Positions 24,691 to 38,225 of a DNA stretch of 64,000 nt are shown piece after piece. The stretch comes from Flaccisagitta enflata (taxonomy: Eukaryota; Chaetognatha; Sagittoidea; Aphragmophora), in contig OZ231127.1 of NCBI GenBank assembly GCA_965153355.1, forward strand, positions 83,204,001 to 83,268,000, in the 5' to 3' direction. Under the pieces are notes generated by a model. It was given only the letters and a program-made list of their open reading frames with translations, did no database searches and was not told where the DNA came from. Position numbers and translations under genes: made by a program. How positions within the stretch are numbered: the stretch's first letter is position 1; each line of letters begins with the position of its first letter.

Positions 24691-25668
24691 ATGTGAGTCG
24701 TTTCTATCACAATTCTTGAATCACGCGAATGTTAAAAAAAGAACCAAAAAAAAAAAAAACAGGTTTTCAATCAATCATTGGGGCAGGAGCAGCGAGAAGA
24801 AAAGAAAAAGCCGGTAAACTGCGTTTTGGCAATTCATGTCCAACGGATGGACCGATCGGCTTAAAAATTAGCGAGCATGTAACTCAAACATGTTCACGTT
24901 GAAATTGCGTAACAAATCTGTCGTTTTCTTGATTACTGTTTGGCATGGATGAGCAGCTTTTTCCGCCCTTTCAGCAAAATTCCAGCGAAGGCAAATTTGG
25001 CACGAGACTGAATATGATTGCCATCGAACAAAACACTTTTTTGTTCCAAACCAGAAGCGCTTGTTTTTCTTTCTTCTCTCTTTTTCTTCAATCCGTGAAA
25101 AACTTTCAACTCAACAAAATTTCAGTAACAATCAGACCGGAAAATAACAGCTTCTTTCTCTGACAAAGTCTTTTAAAATAGACAAATCGGAATTCGCATA
25201 CAAACGTTAAAAATGGTAAAAGATGACAAATTGAAAAAGAAAAAAACGTTAAAACAAAGAAAATCGAATGGCGATACTAAATCTGTCATATACTTAAAGT
25301 CGTCCGGATAAAACGGTGATTGAAGACGCTACCAAGTATTGTTGTATGGTTGAGGCGTAATACATTTTTTTTTGCAATTTTTGAAAATAACCCCATGGAA
25401 TTTTAAAAAAAAGAGAGACTCATTTTTCGAGCCGTTTTCAACTGCAAATTGAATGAAAATGGATAAAAAGATGCGCCGGTGGAGAGTCAACGGGATAACG
25501 CTCATTTGGGCAGTGATAAAGGTCCCTGTGGCTGTGATCCAGAAGGCACTGCAGCTCAGCAGATGAATGAAACCGGCGCTTCTCCAGATCGCTTACTTGG
25601 GCTGCCACTAAGGCACTTATCATTATGGTATTCATTTAAAGATGAACACGAGGAAGAAATTGAAAAAA
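24691..25668. other. No recognisable feature
   Basis: AT-rich unique-looking sequence with short frames only. Confidence 0.4.
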
Positions 25669-25710
25669 AACAAGGCCAGATACACGGCTACCCAAGTCGC
25701 GTGCGGGTAG

Positions 25711-26235
25711 TGTTGGGATCCGAATATACCGCTAGGTGGCGCTTCTTGACCGTTACCGTTATGCGATATCGATATTAATAAAAGAGCATCGACCACTCGG
25801 ACCGTAGGAATTGTTTTCCACTTTTGTATGGATGATCGTCTTTCATTATCTAGCGAGCGCAGAGCGCAGATCTCTCTACAATTTTACGCATTTATTTTGG
25901 ATATTTCTTGTCGACTTTCTCCAGTTGCTCAGCGGACATTTTCGATATATATATATATAAAAACATTGCGATAGATCATATAAGGACAGTGGAAATACAC
26001 AGACGTTTCGCGGACGTTTTATAGGCGTTTTCTGCATCATCATCTTCAGTCTGGCAGACAGACAGACCGCTCATTATTATCGGGTTTTGGCGGATTTGAC
26101 GTCTCTCTGCATATTTCTTTGGCTTCTGAGGATTCATGCTCATTTCTACCGATGCGATATCCCCGGATCTCTACAAGAAGGTGCGTCGGTCGGTCGGGGA
26201 TTTCTTTCTGGTCATTCTTTGGCGGTGGCCCAACA
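25711..26235 (+). repeat. 5' LTR
   Basis: 525 bp, TG...CA ends. It contains an AATAAA near 25776 and a TATATATAAAAA stretch near 25951. Differences from the 3' LTR are two substitutions in the CTCTCTACAATTTTACGC region and one in GACAGTGGAAAT. Confidence 0.95.
25945..25963 (+). promoter_or_regulatory. Candidate TATA box in the 5' LTR
   Basis: A (TA)n run ending in TATATATAAAAA lies about 275 bp before the LTR end and is conserved in both LTRs. The position suits an LTR promoter. A simple dinucleotide repeat could also explain it. Confidence 0.4.
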
Positions 26236-26237
26236 TC

Positions 26238-26255
26238 TGGTTACACCGGCCGGGA
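26238..26255 (+). other. Candidate primer-binding site
   Basis: TGGTTACACCGGCCGGGA starts two bases after the LTR. TGG matches the complement of a tRNA CCA end. I could not assign the tRNA. Confidence 0.5.
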
Positions 26256-27329
26256 ACAGACGTAATCGTCTGTGCAAGCGAACCCGAGCTTTTCTTTTCA
26301 TCTGGAGTCAAGCTGAGTCAAATTATGGATTCGCCGTTCTCAAATTTCGGCTGCATGAATCGCAGTTAGTGGAGAATCAAGTCAAAATCTCACAGGAGTG
26401 ATAGCGGTACGGTGTGGTTACCCTCGTTATCGTTGACGGCACGGTGTGGTTACCCTCGTCATCTAGGGAATAAATATTCCTTCCATTTGGTCGGAGCGTG
26501 TGGACAACCCTGGCTATTTGGACAGCGAAAGGCCATAACGTCGGCTTGCAATTCTTCTCACCCAGTTTAGGGAGTCACAGGTGCGGGAGGCCCAGGCTCC
26601 ATCAGTTTAGCATGTGGACGCAGTTTGGAACCGACGAAGACCTTTTCTATCCTACATTTTTCATTAAAGAAAACAATTACAACTCAGCAGCTCAAGTTGG
26701 AAGTCTTCAGCAACGCCATCTCGATCTATCACTTCTCTTCTCTCAAGATGAATGTGGATTTAGCACACCCTCGTGGATTTTCATCTGAATAAAGAAAAAA
26801 ATACAACTCACCTCTTAGCAACTGGGTTCGTCGTGTTATTTATTTCTTCTTTCTCCAGTTTTCTTCTTCTCTATCTTACTCTGCGTTTGCGCAAATCTCA
26901 TTTCTTCTCTTTGTCGTCAAAGCTCAAGCTTTAAATGTTCTTCTCTCATCTTAACTCTACATTCAACGACAACGCAACATGCAACACCGCGTGCGGGGCT
27001 TGTGGATCGGCGCATAGTATCCCGTCTGTCACCCTAGCATTTTGGGGCCAGACTTACGGGGCGCAACTACCTCTTCATTTCTTCATCCTAAACGCAGCGG
27101 CCCCTAACACACAGATAAAAAAAAAAATCTGAAGAAAAAGAAAACCTTTTCCTTTTCCTTCAGAATCAGCACCCATGTAAGCAGCGACATCACAGCGTTT
27201 CTATCAACGGCATCTCTCATCAATCAATGGAAACCGACAGGCCATCACTTGCGCTTAAATATCTTCCCCCGGGATCGGGTCTACGAGTCGCATCCAGGCC
27301 CTTCCTTCGGTTTTCAGCCATTAGGGCAA

Positions 27330-27735
27330 ATGTCACGGGCAGACATCGCCATGCTCTCGCGGACGTCGCCTTGCTTTTGCGGACGTCGCCATGCTCTCGC
27401 GGACGTTGCCATGCTCTCGCGGACGTCGCCATGCTCTCGCGGACGTCGTCATGCTCTTGAGGACGCCGCCCTGCTCTCAAAAACCCCAGCCCTGCTTTCG
27501 AGGACGATGCCCTGCTTTCGAAGACGATGCCCTGCTTTCGAAGACGATGCCCTGCTTTCGAAGACGATGCCCTGCTTTCGTGGACATCGCCTTGCTCTCG
27601 TGGACATCGCCTTGCTCTCGTGGACATCGCCTTGCTCTCGCGGATGTCGCCTTGCTCTCGTGGACGTCGCCTTGCTCTCGTGGACGTCGCCTTGCTCTCG
27701 CGGACGTCGCTTTACTCTTGAAGACGCCGCCTTAC
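27330..27735 (+). repeat. 20-bp minisatellite inside the LTR element
   Basis: About 20 units of CGGACGTCGCCATGCTCTCG and relatives (TGGACATCGCCTTGCTCTCG, AAGACGATGCCCTGCTTTCG). Blocks of identical variants lie next to each other, as expected from recent slippage. The frames here (such as ALLSRTSPCSRG repeats) are translations of it. Flanking CCTACCGAAAAGAAGCTAA motifs recur at about 27755 and 28326-28370. Confidence 0.92.
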
Positions 27736-28402
27736 TATTGAAAAGAAACCAGAACCTACCGAAAAGAAGCTAACATCGAGGCTTCTAACGAAAAGGTTCA
27801 AACCAGCTTCGTCCAGTTTATCTCGTTTCCGCGGTTTCGCGCAAAATAAAAATAAAAATGCACGAGAGAAGAAAAAGAAAGGCATTGTAGAATGTTCATT
27901 TTTATTACAAACCAAGTGTATTAATCTAGTCATGGATTAATCATAATGATGTCAAGGACAACATCTCTCGCTATCAGGGACAACATCGCGCTGCAGTATA
28001 CAGGACGTCGCTTTCCAATCGACGATGTTAGTTGTACACAGTTGTTTGTGTAGCCAATCTGATATCCTAACGGAAAGGGTCATCGAGTAAAATCAAAAGC
28101 GGTTTTAATCGTGAATCAGGAATCACATCGCGAAAATGTTGGTCTGAAAAAAAATTGAATGTTTGCACTACCATTTCTTACATCGAGCTTTAACTTCCAG
28201 AAATATCTTTACCAATTTCGTTGTCCATGAGGACAAGGACATCTGAAGGCGGGGGAGTGTTTCGCGTTCACATTACACCTTCACATGCAAGATTGGAGCT
28301 AAAACGGCGCTGACGGGTTGCGATCCTACCGAAAAGGAGCAAACTAATGTCCTACCGAAAAAGAGCTAAAATCGTGGCTCTTAACGAAAAAGACCAAACG
28401 GA

Positions 28403-28457
<55 letters not shown>
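28403..28457. repeat. (TC)n microsatellite inside the LTR element
   Basis: A TC dinucleotide tract, just after the second CCTACCGAAAA block. Confidence 0.95.
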
Positions 28458-28461
<4 letters not shown>

Positions 28462-29078
28462 CGATATGTCAAGCAATGCTTCTCATTTACATCCCGGACC
28501 AACCAGTCAATTTTGGTGGCAGAATTTACCCCAGCGAACGTAAGGGCGCCAAGTACGGATGCCAGGGATCTGGGTAATAAATTCTAAGCCACATGGTTTC
28601 TTCGACGCAAGAAGGTCTCCCTACATCTTGACGCTGGATATCGACAAATTCATGACGTTTATTCTAATCACAATAATTTGTAGTGGAGTGAGATAAATTT
28701 TGACTTCGGATTTACGCAACGACGCCTTCATAGTAACGGATTTCTACATTTCTTCTTCGTCACTGGCGTCGCGCCTCTTTCTTAATCGGGTGGCCACCCA
28801 ATTCTTCTCTTCGACGGACGATTAGATTCTTTGAGCGTGTGGACGGATGGATGGATGCGGTGGACGGAGCTGCCTTTCTCTTCTCCGACCTTTCTTTGCG
28901 ACGGCGATGGCTAGGAGAGGAAACGCCATTTCAATTTTTATCAACTCCGCGTGGCGACCGACCTCGACTTCGGCGATGGACGGTTTTAGGCGAGCAAAAT
29001 TTCAATAATTCCTCGGCGTCAAGTATCTCCAGTGCTCATGCGGCGTCGCGCGTTACTCAAAAAGAATTTTCTCTCGCT

Positions 29079-29131
29079 AAGGATTTTAGTTATAACGTGT
29101 ATAAAAGATACACGTTATAACTAAAATCCTT
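29079..29131. repeat. Perfect 24-bp-stem hairpin in the LTR element
   Basis: Two 24-bp arms (AAGGATTTTAGTTATAACGT and four more bases, then the exact reverse complement) are separated by AAAAG. It lies about 250 bp before the 3' LTR. As RNA it would form a stable stem-loop; a packaging or processing role is only speculation. Confidence 0.95.
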
Positions 29132-29377
29132 GGCGCAAATTCTGTGACAGTGTGCTTAACTGACTCATTTGGGACATAAGCTATTTCAGTAAAGAAAAAA
29201 AGATGTATTCATACATCAAATTTATGTATCTATATGTGTCTTACACAAAGGTGTATTTACGCATCATCTCGTTTCCAGCGCAATAACTGAACATTTCTTG
29301 AATTATTTCATTCCCGTTTACGATCTTGCGCGTGACATTTCGCGCGGGGACACGCGACTTGTGGGTGGGGGACGAGT

Positions 29378-29902
29378 TGTTGGGATCCGAATATACCGCT
29401 AGGTGGCGCTTCTTGACCGTTACCGTTATGCGATATCGATATTAATAAAAGAGCATCGACCACTCGGACCGTAGGAATTGTTTTCCACTTTTGTATGGAT
29501 GATCGTCTTTCATTATCTAGCGAGCGCAGAGCGCAGATCTCTCTCCAATTTTACACATTTATTTTGGATATTTCTTGTCGACTTTCTCCAGTTGCTCAGC
29601 GGACATTTTCGATATATATATATATAAAAACATTGCGATAGATCATATAAGGACAGTGAAAATACACAGACGTTTCGCGGACGTTTTATAGGCGTTTTCT
29701 GCATCATCATCTTCAGTCTGGCAGACAGACAGACCGCTCATTATTATCGGGTTTTGGCGGATTTGACGTCTCTCTGCATATTTCTTTGGCTTCTGAGGAT
29801 TCATGCTCATTTCTACCGATGCGATATCCCCGGATCTCTACAAGAAGGTGCGTCGGTCGGTCGGGGATTTCTTTCTGGTCATTCTTTGGCGGTGGCCCAA
29901 CA
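29378..29902 (+). repeat. 3' LTR
   Basis: 525 bp, three differences from the 5' LTR. A G-rich stretch (GTGGGTGGGGGACGAG, about 29361-29376) directly precedes it and is the likely polypurine tract. Confidence 0.95.
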
Positions 29903-29927
29903 GTAGGCAGGGGGTGTATTTGAGGTC

Positions 29928-30265
29928 CAGGCGTTCATGTTTTGTAAACCTTCCGAGAGGCAAAAATTTCCCCTTATATGTTTCCGACACGAATTGTGAA
30001 TTGTCAATGGTCTTATGTGGTGACTTACCACTGGTAAGAAGTTTCAAAACGACACACAAAACATATATTTACTCTTTTAACCCTTATTGGCCATGATGCG
30101 CACAGATCCAATTGTGTAAATCTTTCATAAAATCAATTGAAACTTACCAAAAAAAAGGAGAAAATTTGGACATCCGTTTAATTGTCTCTAGTTCTTTCTT
30201 TCTTTCATTCATTCTTCCTTTTTTTCTCTTTCCTTTTTTTTTCTTTCCTTTTTTATTCCTTCTCT

Positions 30266-30305
<40 letters not shown>

Positions 30306-30478
30306 ACTTTCTTCTTTCTTCTTCTTTTTTCTTTCTTCTGTCTTCTTTTTATTTTTGTTCCTTTATTTTTTTCCCTTTGCCTCTTTCTCCTCTTTCTCTA
30401 CAGTACAGAGATCTTCCGACACATTTCTTCCCTTTCCGAGAAGCGGCGCTTCCCGCTTCTACAAAATATGAACGCCTG
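29928..30478. mobile_element. hAT-like MITE with 8-bp duplication
   Basis: The ends CAGGCGTTCATGTTTTGTA and TACAAAATATGAACGCCTG are inverted. A perfect 8-bp duplication TTGAGGTC flanks it (29920-29927, 30479-30486). CAG...CTG termini and an 8-bp duplication are diagnostic of the hAT superfamily. The interior has a TTTC-rich tract (about 30190-30385) and no transposase. It interrupts the A element described above. Confidence 0.9.
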
Positions 30479-30784
30479 TTGAGGTCACATGATCATTTGG
30501 GCAGGAGTGGTGAGGACAGAGACCGCAAAAACCAAAAAAAAGTAAAGTGTGACGGACAGATGGACTGATGGACGGACCGACGGACGGACCGACGGACCGA
30601 CCGACAAAGCGGGGTGAAGAGTCGCGTAGCACGCGACTTAAAAAAAGAGTATAAGAAAAATACAGAGCGAAAACATTGTCTTTTCTCTCTGATTTGTCAA
30701 CGTCATTTTTGGCGGCTTGTCTTTCTTTTTCTTTATCTTTCCCTTTCTCTTCTGTGATTCCTCATAAGAGTAACATCATCAATT

Positions 30785-31620
<836 letters not shown>

Positions 31621-31799
31621 ATTGACTCTCTTCCACCATCAGCTCCTTATCATCGTTTCATGTCCGACAGAAAGTACTCTACATTGCCCAAAAAATCTTG
31701 ACACTTGATCATTATTGTTTCATTTCGTGGTCATCGTTCTTTCTGCTAGATGTCATGACGCCTTTGTCGATTTTTTTTTCTCTGCGATTATGTGATGTA

Positions 31800-32305
31800 T
31801 AAACTGGAGACACGTGTGACAGAGACGCGTGTGACGTAGAGACGCGTGTGACGTAGAGACGCGTGTGACGTAGAGACTCTAGTGGCGTAGAGACTTGCAT
31901 GACCTAGATATTTGTGTGGCGTGGAGACTCAGGCGACGCAAAGACTCGCGTGAGGTAGACTCGCAAGACGTAGATAAACATGTAACATGGAGACTCGCGT
32001 GACGTAGAGACTCACGTGGCATGGAGACTTGTATGACAAAGAGACTAAGTATTGTGGAGACTCACATGACGTAGAGAGTCTCTACTGGAGACTCGCATGA
32101 TATAGAGACTCGCGTGACGTAGAGACTCACGTGGCATGGAGACTTGTATGACAAAGAGACTAAAGTAATGTGGAGACTCACATGACATAGAGAGTCTCCA
32201 CTGGAGACTCGCATGATATAGAGACTCGCGTGACGTAGAGACTCGCATGACGTTAAGAATCGCATGATATATAGAGACTCGCGTGACGTAGAGACTCAAT
32301 GACAC
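31800..32305. repeat. ~15-bp minisatellite with a ~125-bp higher-order repeat
   Basis: Units of GACTCGCGTGACGTAGA and variants. A longer block containing GAGACTTGTATGACAAAGAG and GAGAGTCTCYACTGGAGAC is duplicated at about 31990-32110 and 32115-32240. Confidence 0.9.
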
Positions 32306-32655
32306 TTTTGTTGGCGCGCGTGGCTGACTTCCGGTTACTGTGGCGGCGTTTTTTGGCGCTTTTTGGCGCTTTGTCGCGCGGCCACCGTCAAGACTGAACG
32401 TGAACGTTTGATTCCATCGGCGTTACGCCGATTTCTTTTATTGAAGTCATTTGTCTTTTTGTCTTTTTCCTCATTCTCTCTCGTTCCTTATTTCGTTTTT
32501 TATTACGCCCTTCATATTGCGTCGTTTTCTATAATTCGTCTCGGTGTTATTTTCTTCTTCTTTATCTTTCTCTCTCTCTCCATCACATTTTTTTTTGTGG
32601 ATCGCAAGATCCACTTAGTCCTGGGAAAGTTTTTTTATTTTTTTTATTTTTTTCC

Positions 32656-33960
32656 TTCCCAAAAAATTGTACTCACCATTTTCTTTTTTTTTTCAGTCTG
32701 ATTTTAAATTATTTTTTTCCTTCCCAAAAAATCGTACTCACCATTTTCCTCTTTTTTCAGTCTGATTTTTTTTCCTAAAAGCGTACTCACCATATTTCAT
32801 TTGTATCAGTCTTGTATTTTTTTTTCTAAAAGCGTACTCACCATTTTTTTTCATCTGTTTTTTTTTCTTCGCCTCAAATCATATTCCCCCTCTTTTTTTC
32901 ATTGGTGTTTTTCTCCTAAATGTGTACTCACCCTTTTTCTTTATATCAATTTTTTTTCCAAAAAGCGTACTCACCATTTTTCTTCTTAAAAGAGTACTCA
33001 ACACATCCCCTTTACATCAGTCTTGTTTTTTTTCTCTTCTAAAAGTGTACTCACCAGTTTTCTTTTTCTCCAGTCTTTTTTTTTCCTTCTCCTCAAATCA
33101 TACTCAGCCTCTTTATTTTTCATCAGTTTTTTTTCTCCTAAATGTGTACTCACCCTTTTTCTTTTTATCAGTTTTTTTTTCAAAAAAGCGTACTCACCAT
33201 TTTTCTTCTTCAGTCTTTTTTTTTTCTTTCCTAAAAGTGTACTCACCACATTTCTTTTTTATCAGTCTCGTTTTTTTTCTCTTCTAAAAGTTTCATTTTT
33301 TTCGTTTTTGGTTTTTTTTTTTCTTCTTTTTTTTTCGTTTTTTTTTTCTTTTTTTTTCTCTTCTAAAAGTTTCATTTTTTTTTGTTTTTCGTTTTTTTTC
33401 TCTTCTAAAAGTTTCATTTTTTTTTCTTTAGTCTTTTTTTTCCATCTCCTCAAATCATACTCACGCGCTTTCTTTTTCTTCTAAATGTGTACTCACCCTT
33501 TTTCTTTTCATCTTTTTTTTCCAAATAGCGTACTCACCATTTTTTTTCTTCTTCAACCTTTTTTTTTCTTTCCTAAAATTGTACTCACCACATATCTTTT
33601 TTTCCTCCTTAAATTGTACTCACCTTCTTTATTTTCATCAGTTTTTTCTCCTAAAAGTGTACTCACCCTTTTCCTTTTCATCAGTATTGGTTTTTTTTTC
33701 CTCAAAGCGTACTCACCATTTTTCTTTTTTTTCAGTCTATTATTTTTTTTTCTTCTCCTCAAATTGTACTCACCCTCTTTCTCTTTCATCAGTTTTTTCC
33801 CTTAAACTTTACTCACACATTTTCTTTTCAGCAGTCTTGTTTTTTTCCCAAAGTGTACTCACCATTTTTCTTCTTCTTCAGTCTATCTTTTTCTTTCCTA
33901 AAAGCGTACTCATCACAATCTTTTTTTCTCTTTTAAAAGTGTACTCACCATTTTGCCTGC
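32656..33960. repeat. T-rich array of ~50-70-bp units with CGTACTCACCA
   Basis: A T-run, CTAAAAGTGTACTCACC, a T-rich stretch, and CAGTCT repeat with variable spacing. I count about 24 TACTCAC-like cores. On the minus strand each good core reads GGTGAGTA, the consensus 5' splice site. On the plus strand TTTTTTTTCAGTCT resembles a 3' splice site. The Phe/Leu/Ser frames are artefacts. From 32306 to 32655 there is no clear feature apart from a GGCGCTTTTTGGCGCTTT repeat at about 32355. Confidence 0.88.
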
Positions 33961-35155
<1,195 letters not shown>

Positions 35156-35314
35156 GAGACACAAATGCATCAGAGAACAATTGAAGATTCTCCATGGCTT
35201 TGGGCGAGCGAATGTTTCAGAGCCGAATCTATTTGCATATTCTGTACCTGCAGCCTACACACAGAAACAGTTCACGTATCATGGTGCCTGGAAGTCGCAC
35301 GTGTGTTAGGGATC

Positions 35315-35422
<108 letters not shown>

Positions 35423-35671
35423 GAGGGTAAAGAGGAAGAGAGAAAGAAGAAGACAGAGAAAGAGAGTAACAACAAATAAAGGAGAAAGAGAAAAAGAAAA
35501 AGGAGATGGCAGTTTTTTTGTTTGTTTTTTGTTTTTTTTGCCTGTTTGGTAGTAAAAGAAAGAGAGCAAGACAGAGAGAAAAAGAAAAAGAATCAAAAAG
35601 AAAAGAAGAGAGCAGACTTTTATGGCCTTTTTGTAAGAGAATGAGAAAGAGAAAGAGAGAAACAGAAACAG

Positions 35672-35827
35672 AAACAAGGCCGGATACACGGCCAATACCA
35701 GTCGCGAACGGGCGGGCAGGGGTGGAAATGCGCGTTTTCGCACTTTCTCAACTCGATCACCTCTACGGACCAACCAACCGACGGACGGACAAAGCCTCTT
35801 ATAGAATCGCTAGTCCGCAACTAAAAA
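35672..35827 (+). mobile_element. Family A copy with short array
   Basis: AACAAGGCCGGATACACGGC, CAGTCGCGAACGGGCGGGCAGG, CCAACCGACGGACGGACAAAGCC, then a decayed hairpin (GCTAGTCCGCAACT) and an A-run. Confidence 0.7.
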
Positions 35828-36231
35828 GAGAAAGAGAAAGAAAAGAAGGAAGCAGACACTTCGCCGTTTTGGTAGTGAAAGGTTTCCCCAGACTCGCATT
35901 TTTCCATTCCTGCCATTAACCAAAGATGGGAAACATTTGATTCAAGATGTCCGATTTGCGTCTCGTCTGCTCTTTTTGCCGGTCAGTCGTTTTATCCGTT
36001 CGTTTGCATTTCTGTTTCAGTACAACATCACAAAAAGAAAAGAACCCCAAAAGGACAAAAATTCAGTCTGCCTCCATGCAGCATCTTCAACTGAATATGA
36101 CTTTATTCGGTTGAAAAAAAAATATTAAGAGATTCCCATTTTCACATCCATATTTTCTTTTCAATTAGCGGAAGACGATTGCAGCTAAAAACATTTTACA
36201 CAAAGAAATGAAATTCAATGCACGATAGTTA

Positions 36232-36837
36232 ACCTTAGGGACAAAAAAAATGGCGGATTTTTAAAACCTTTCTTTTGAACCATAACGCGATATAACGTAA
36301 GAAAAAATGATGAAAATTGGTGATGCCTGTAAAGCCCTTCGAAAGATCTTTCATTTGAGTCGTGTCTGGTATCTGTAGCTGTATTCGTTTAGAAATGGCA
36401 TAGGTTTGAAGAAAAATGTAACAAATTGGAAAAAGGGCAAATATTATCGCTTTTTATATTAACATTTTTTGTCTCAACGTTTTTCTTAATAATGCAATTC
36501 ATAATTATCACAGCTACTTGATATCCATGAGCAAATTAAAGAGCTTCGAATTTTCTTCAAAATGCCGCCAAGAATGATTTTTTTACTCAATGCGTTTAGT
36601 TTCTATGTTTCAACAAACAAAAACATGCAATTCTTATAGTGAATTCTCAAATTCCAGACAACCTGTCTTCATCCCAATACCATTTCTAAACGAAAAAAGC
36701 TAGGACAACCAGCAACGTCTCATTTGAAAGATCTTTTGTAGAGCTTCAAAATGGTCACCGATTTTTTATAGTTTTTCTCAATTTAAGGTAGGTAGAATTA
36801 GTTTTCCAAATTCCGCCATTTTTTATGTCCCCAAGGT
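36232..36837. mobile_element. MITE F2, TA target-site duplication
   Basis: The ends ACCTTAGGGACAAAAAAAAT and ATTTTTTATGTCCCCAAGGT are inverted and flanked by TA (36230-36231, 36838-36839). The interior matches F1 in reverse orientation (for example GAAAGATCTTTCATTTGAGT and CTTGATATCCATGAGCAAAT). It is the same family and nearly the same length. Confidence 0.88.
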
Positions 36838-36977
36838 TACAGAGGTTGTGGTAACACAAATGATTCAATTGTCAAAAAAAGGAAATTCTTCAACGTCTTC
36901 ATTCGTTTACCTGACTTTTAGTTTTCAGTTCATAAGGCTGTCCATTTCTTTTTTGATTCTGCAGTTACCTATTCATA

Positions 36978-37545
36978 CAGGGTCATCCACCTGAGTTGTC
37001 GGATTCTGTTAAGCTTTTAATTTCAGATGCCAAGAGATATGGATTTGAAATTAATCAAGTCTTAAAGAGTATAGATTGACATTTTTTGTGTAAAAATTTC
37101 AGCCAATTTGGTCAGGTAGTTTGTCTTTTACGTAAATTTGAAGTAACACAAGTATTTTACCATTTTACAGATTATCCATCAGAAATTCAGAATTCTGCTT
37201 GCATTCATGTTCATTTTTTTTTACTATTCATGCCATAGAGAGAAAATCAATCTCAAATGGAAGATAAACCGACAAACATATTGAAATACGTTAATATCAT
37301 CATTGATTCAGGCCTGTTTTGGATTGATTACTAAAAAAATTCCTAGAAAATCTGCTCAATCTTGAAATGAAAGCTTTACGTTAAAATCCATGTTAAAGAC
37401 AAACTGCTTGACCGAAATGGCTGAAATTTTTGTACAAAAAATGTCAATTCATACTCTTTAAGACTGGATCAATTTCAAATCCATATCTCTTGGCATCAGA
37501 GAAAAAAAGCTTAACAGAATCCGACAACTCAGGTGGATGACCCTG
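36978..37545. mobile_element. MITE H, TA target-site duplication
   Basis: The ends CAGGGTCATCCACCTGAG and CTCAGGTGGATGACCCTG begin inverted arms of about 150-200 bp, flanked by TA. The terminus shares CAGGGT with MITE G, a pattern common among mariner-like elements. No transposase is present. Confidence 0.87.
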
Positions 37546-38103
37546 TATATGTATGAATTGGACACTGGACAGACTGAGATATAATTCACGAAAAATCAGA
37601 ATGTTTGAACAACATCTATTCTTTTTATCTATCTATTCTTTTTAAACACAGCGTGGCAGCCAAATAGCCCATTTCTATTGTTTCTTTTCTTTTCTTTTTC
37701 TTCTCTTTTTATGATGTAAGTTCTGGCCGCTTTTGGCCCATGGCATTTCCTCCCCTCCTATGGCATCCCCCCCCCCTTTCATGGCACCCCCCCTCCCATG
37801 GCATCCCCCCCCTTTCATGGCACCATGGAGCGAATCTCAAATGAATTGCCTTTTATGTATGGGAGGGGGGGGGGGGAAGATAAAAGAAGTAAAAAAAAAC
37901 GGATATGCATAAAAAAAAAGAATAGGAAAAAGAAAACGAGAAAAAAAACCTAGTAAACGAAATGGAAAAAGATTGGGGGACAAAATCAGATTAGAGGAAA
38001 AAAGAAAACAGATAAAAAGAAAAACACTTGACCAGAGCAATAGAGCATACGAGATTTGAATCCATGATGAAGGTCTTTTTCCGTCCGCTTGTTTGTCTTT
38101 TGT
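37546..38103. other. No gene; C-rich CATGGCACC repeats
   Basis: The imperfect CCCCCCATGGCATC/CATGGCACC units at about 37740-37825 are the only structure. The rest is A-rich. Confidence 0.5.
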
Positions 38104-38122
38104 CATAGTCTGTCTGTCTGAC

Positions 38123-38161
<39 letters not shown>

Positions 38162-38225
38162 TTGCCTGTTCTTTTGTTTGTCTGTCCGTTTTACTCTTTT
38201 CCTGTCTGTGTCTGTCTGTCTGCTT
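38104..38225. repeat. (CTGT)n microsatellite
   Basis: A CTGT tetranucleotide array to about 38160, then imperfect CTGT-rich sequence. From 38226 to 38965 no feature is recognised. Confidence 0.9.

Larger units (their letters stand above)
25711..29902 (+). mobile_element. LTR retrotransposon, full length, non-autonomous
   Basis: Two 525-bp LTRs differ at three positions by my reading. Each starts TGTTGGG and ends CCCAACA. The 4-bp target duplication GTAG lies at 25707-25710 and 29903-29906. The orientation (plus) follows from a primer-site-like TGG just after the left LTR and a G-rich tract just before the right LTR. The 3.1-kb interior has no recognisable gag, protease, reverse transcriptase or integrase; its frames are short or come from a 20-bp repeat. 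It must move with proteins from another element. The interior is longer than a classic TRIM and shorter than a classic LARD. The superfamily is not decidable from the LTR; I see no link to the BEL gag at 2-3 kb. Confidence 0.93.
25669..30646 (+). mobile_element. One family A element split by two insertions
   Basis: The element lies in three pieces: 25669-25710 (5' end, ACAAGGCCAGATACACGGCT to GTGCGGGTAG), 29907-29927 (GCAGGGGGTGTATTTGAGGTC), and 30487-30646 (ATGATCATTTGGGCAGG, GTAAAGTGTGACGG, ACGG/ACCG array, perfect hairpin AGTCGCGTAGCACGCGACT). Placed in order they match the uninterrupted copies at 10.6 and 49.6 kb. The first gap is an LTR retrotransposon flanked by GTAG, the second a MITE flanked by TTGAGGTC. 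The three pieces and both duplications are visible; their order of insertion is not. Confidence 0.9.

Noticed and set aside
25669-25710. The A fragment here and the one at 30487-30646 as two separate elements
   Set aside because: They complete each other across two insertions with perfect target duplications, so one split element is the better reading.
28205-28265. Possible C-terminal remnant of a pol polyprotein and a second polypurine tract (GGCGGGGGAGTGTTT) inside the LTR element
   Set aside because: The frame is too short to classify, and the sequence after GAGTGTT is not the LTR.
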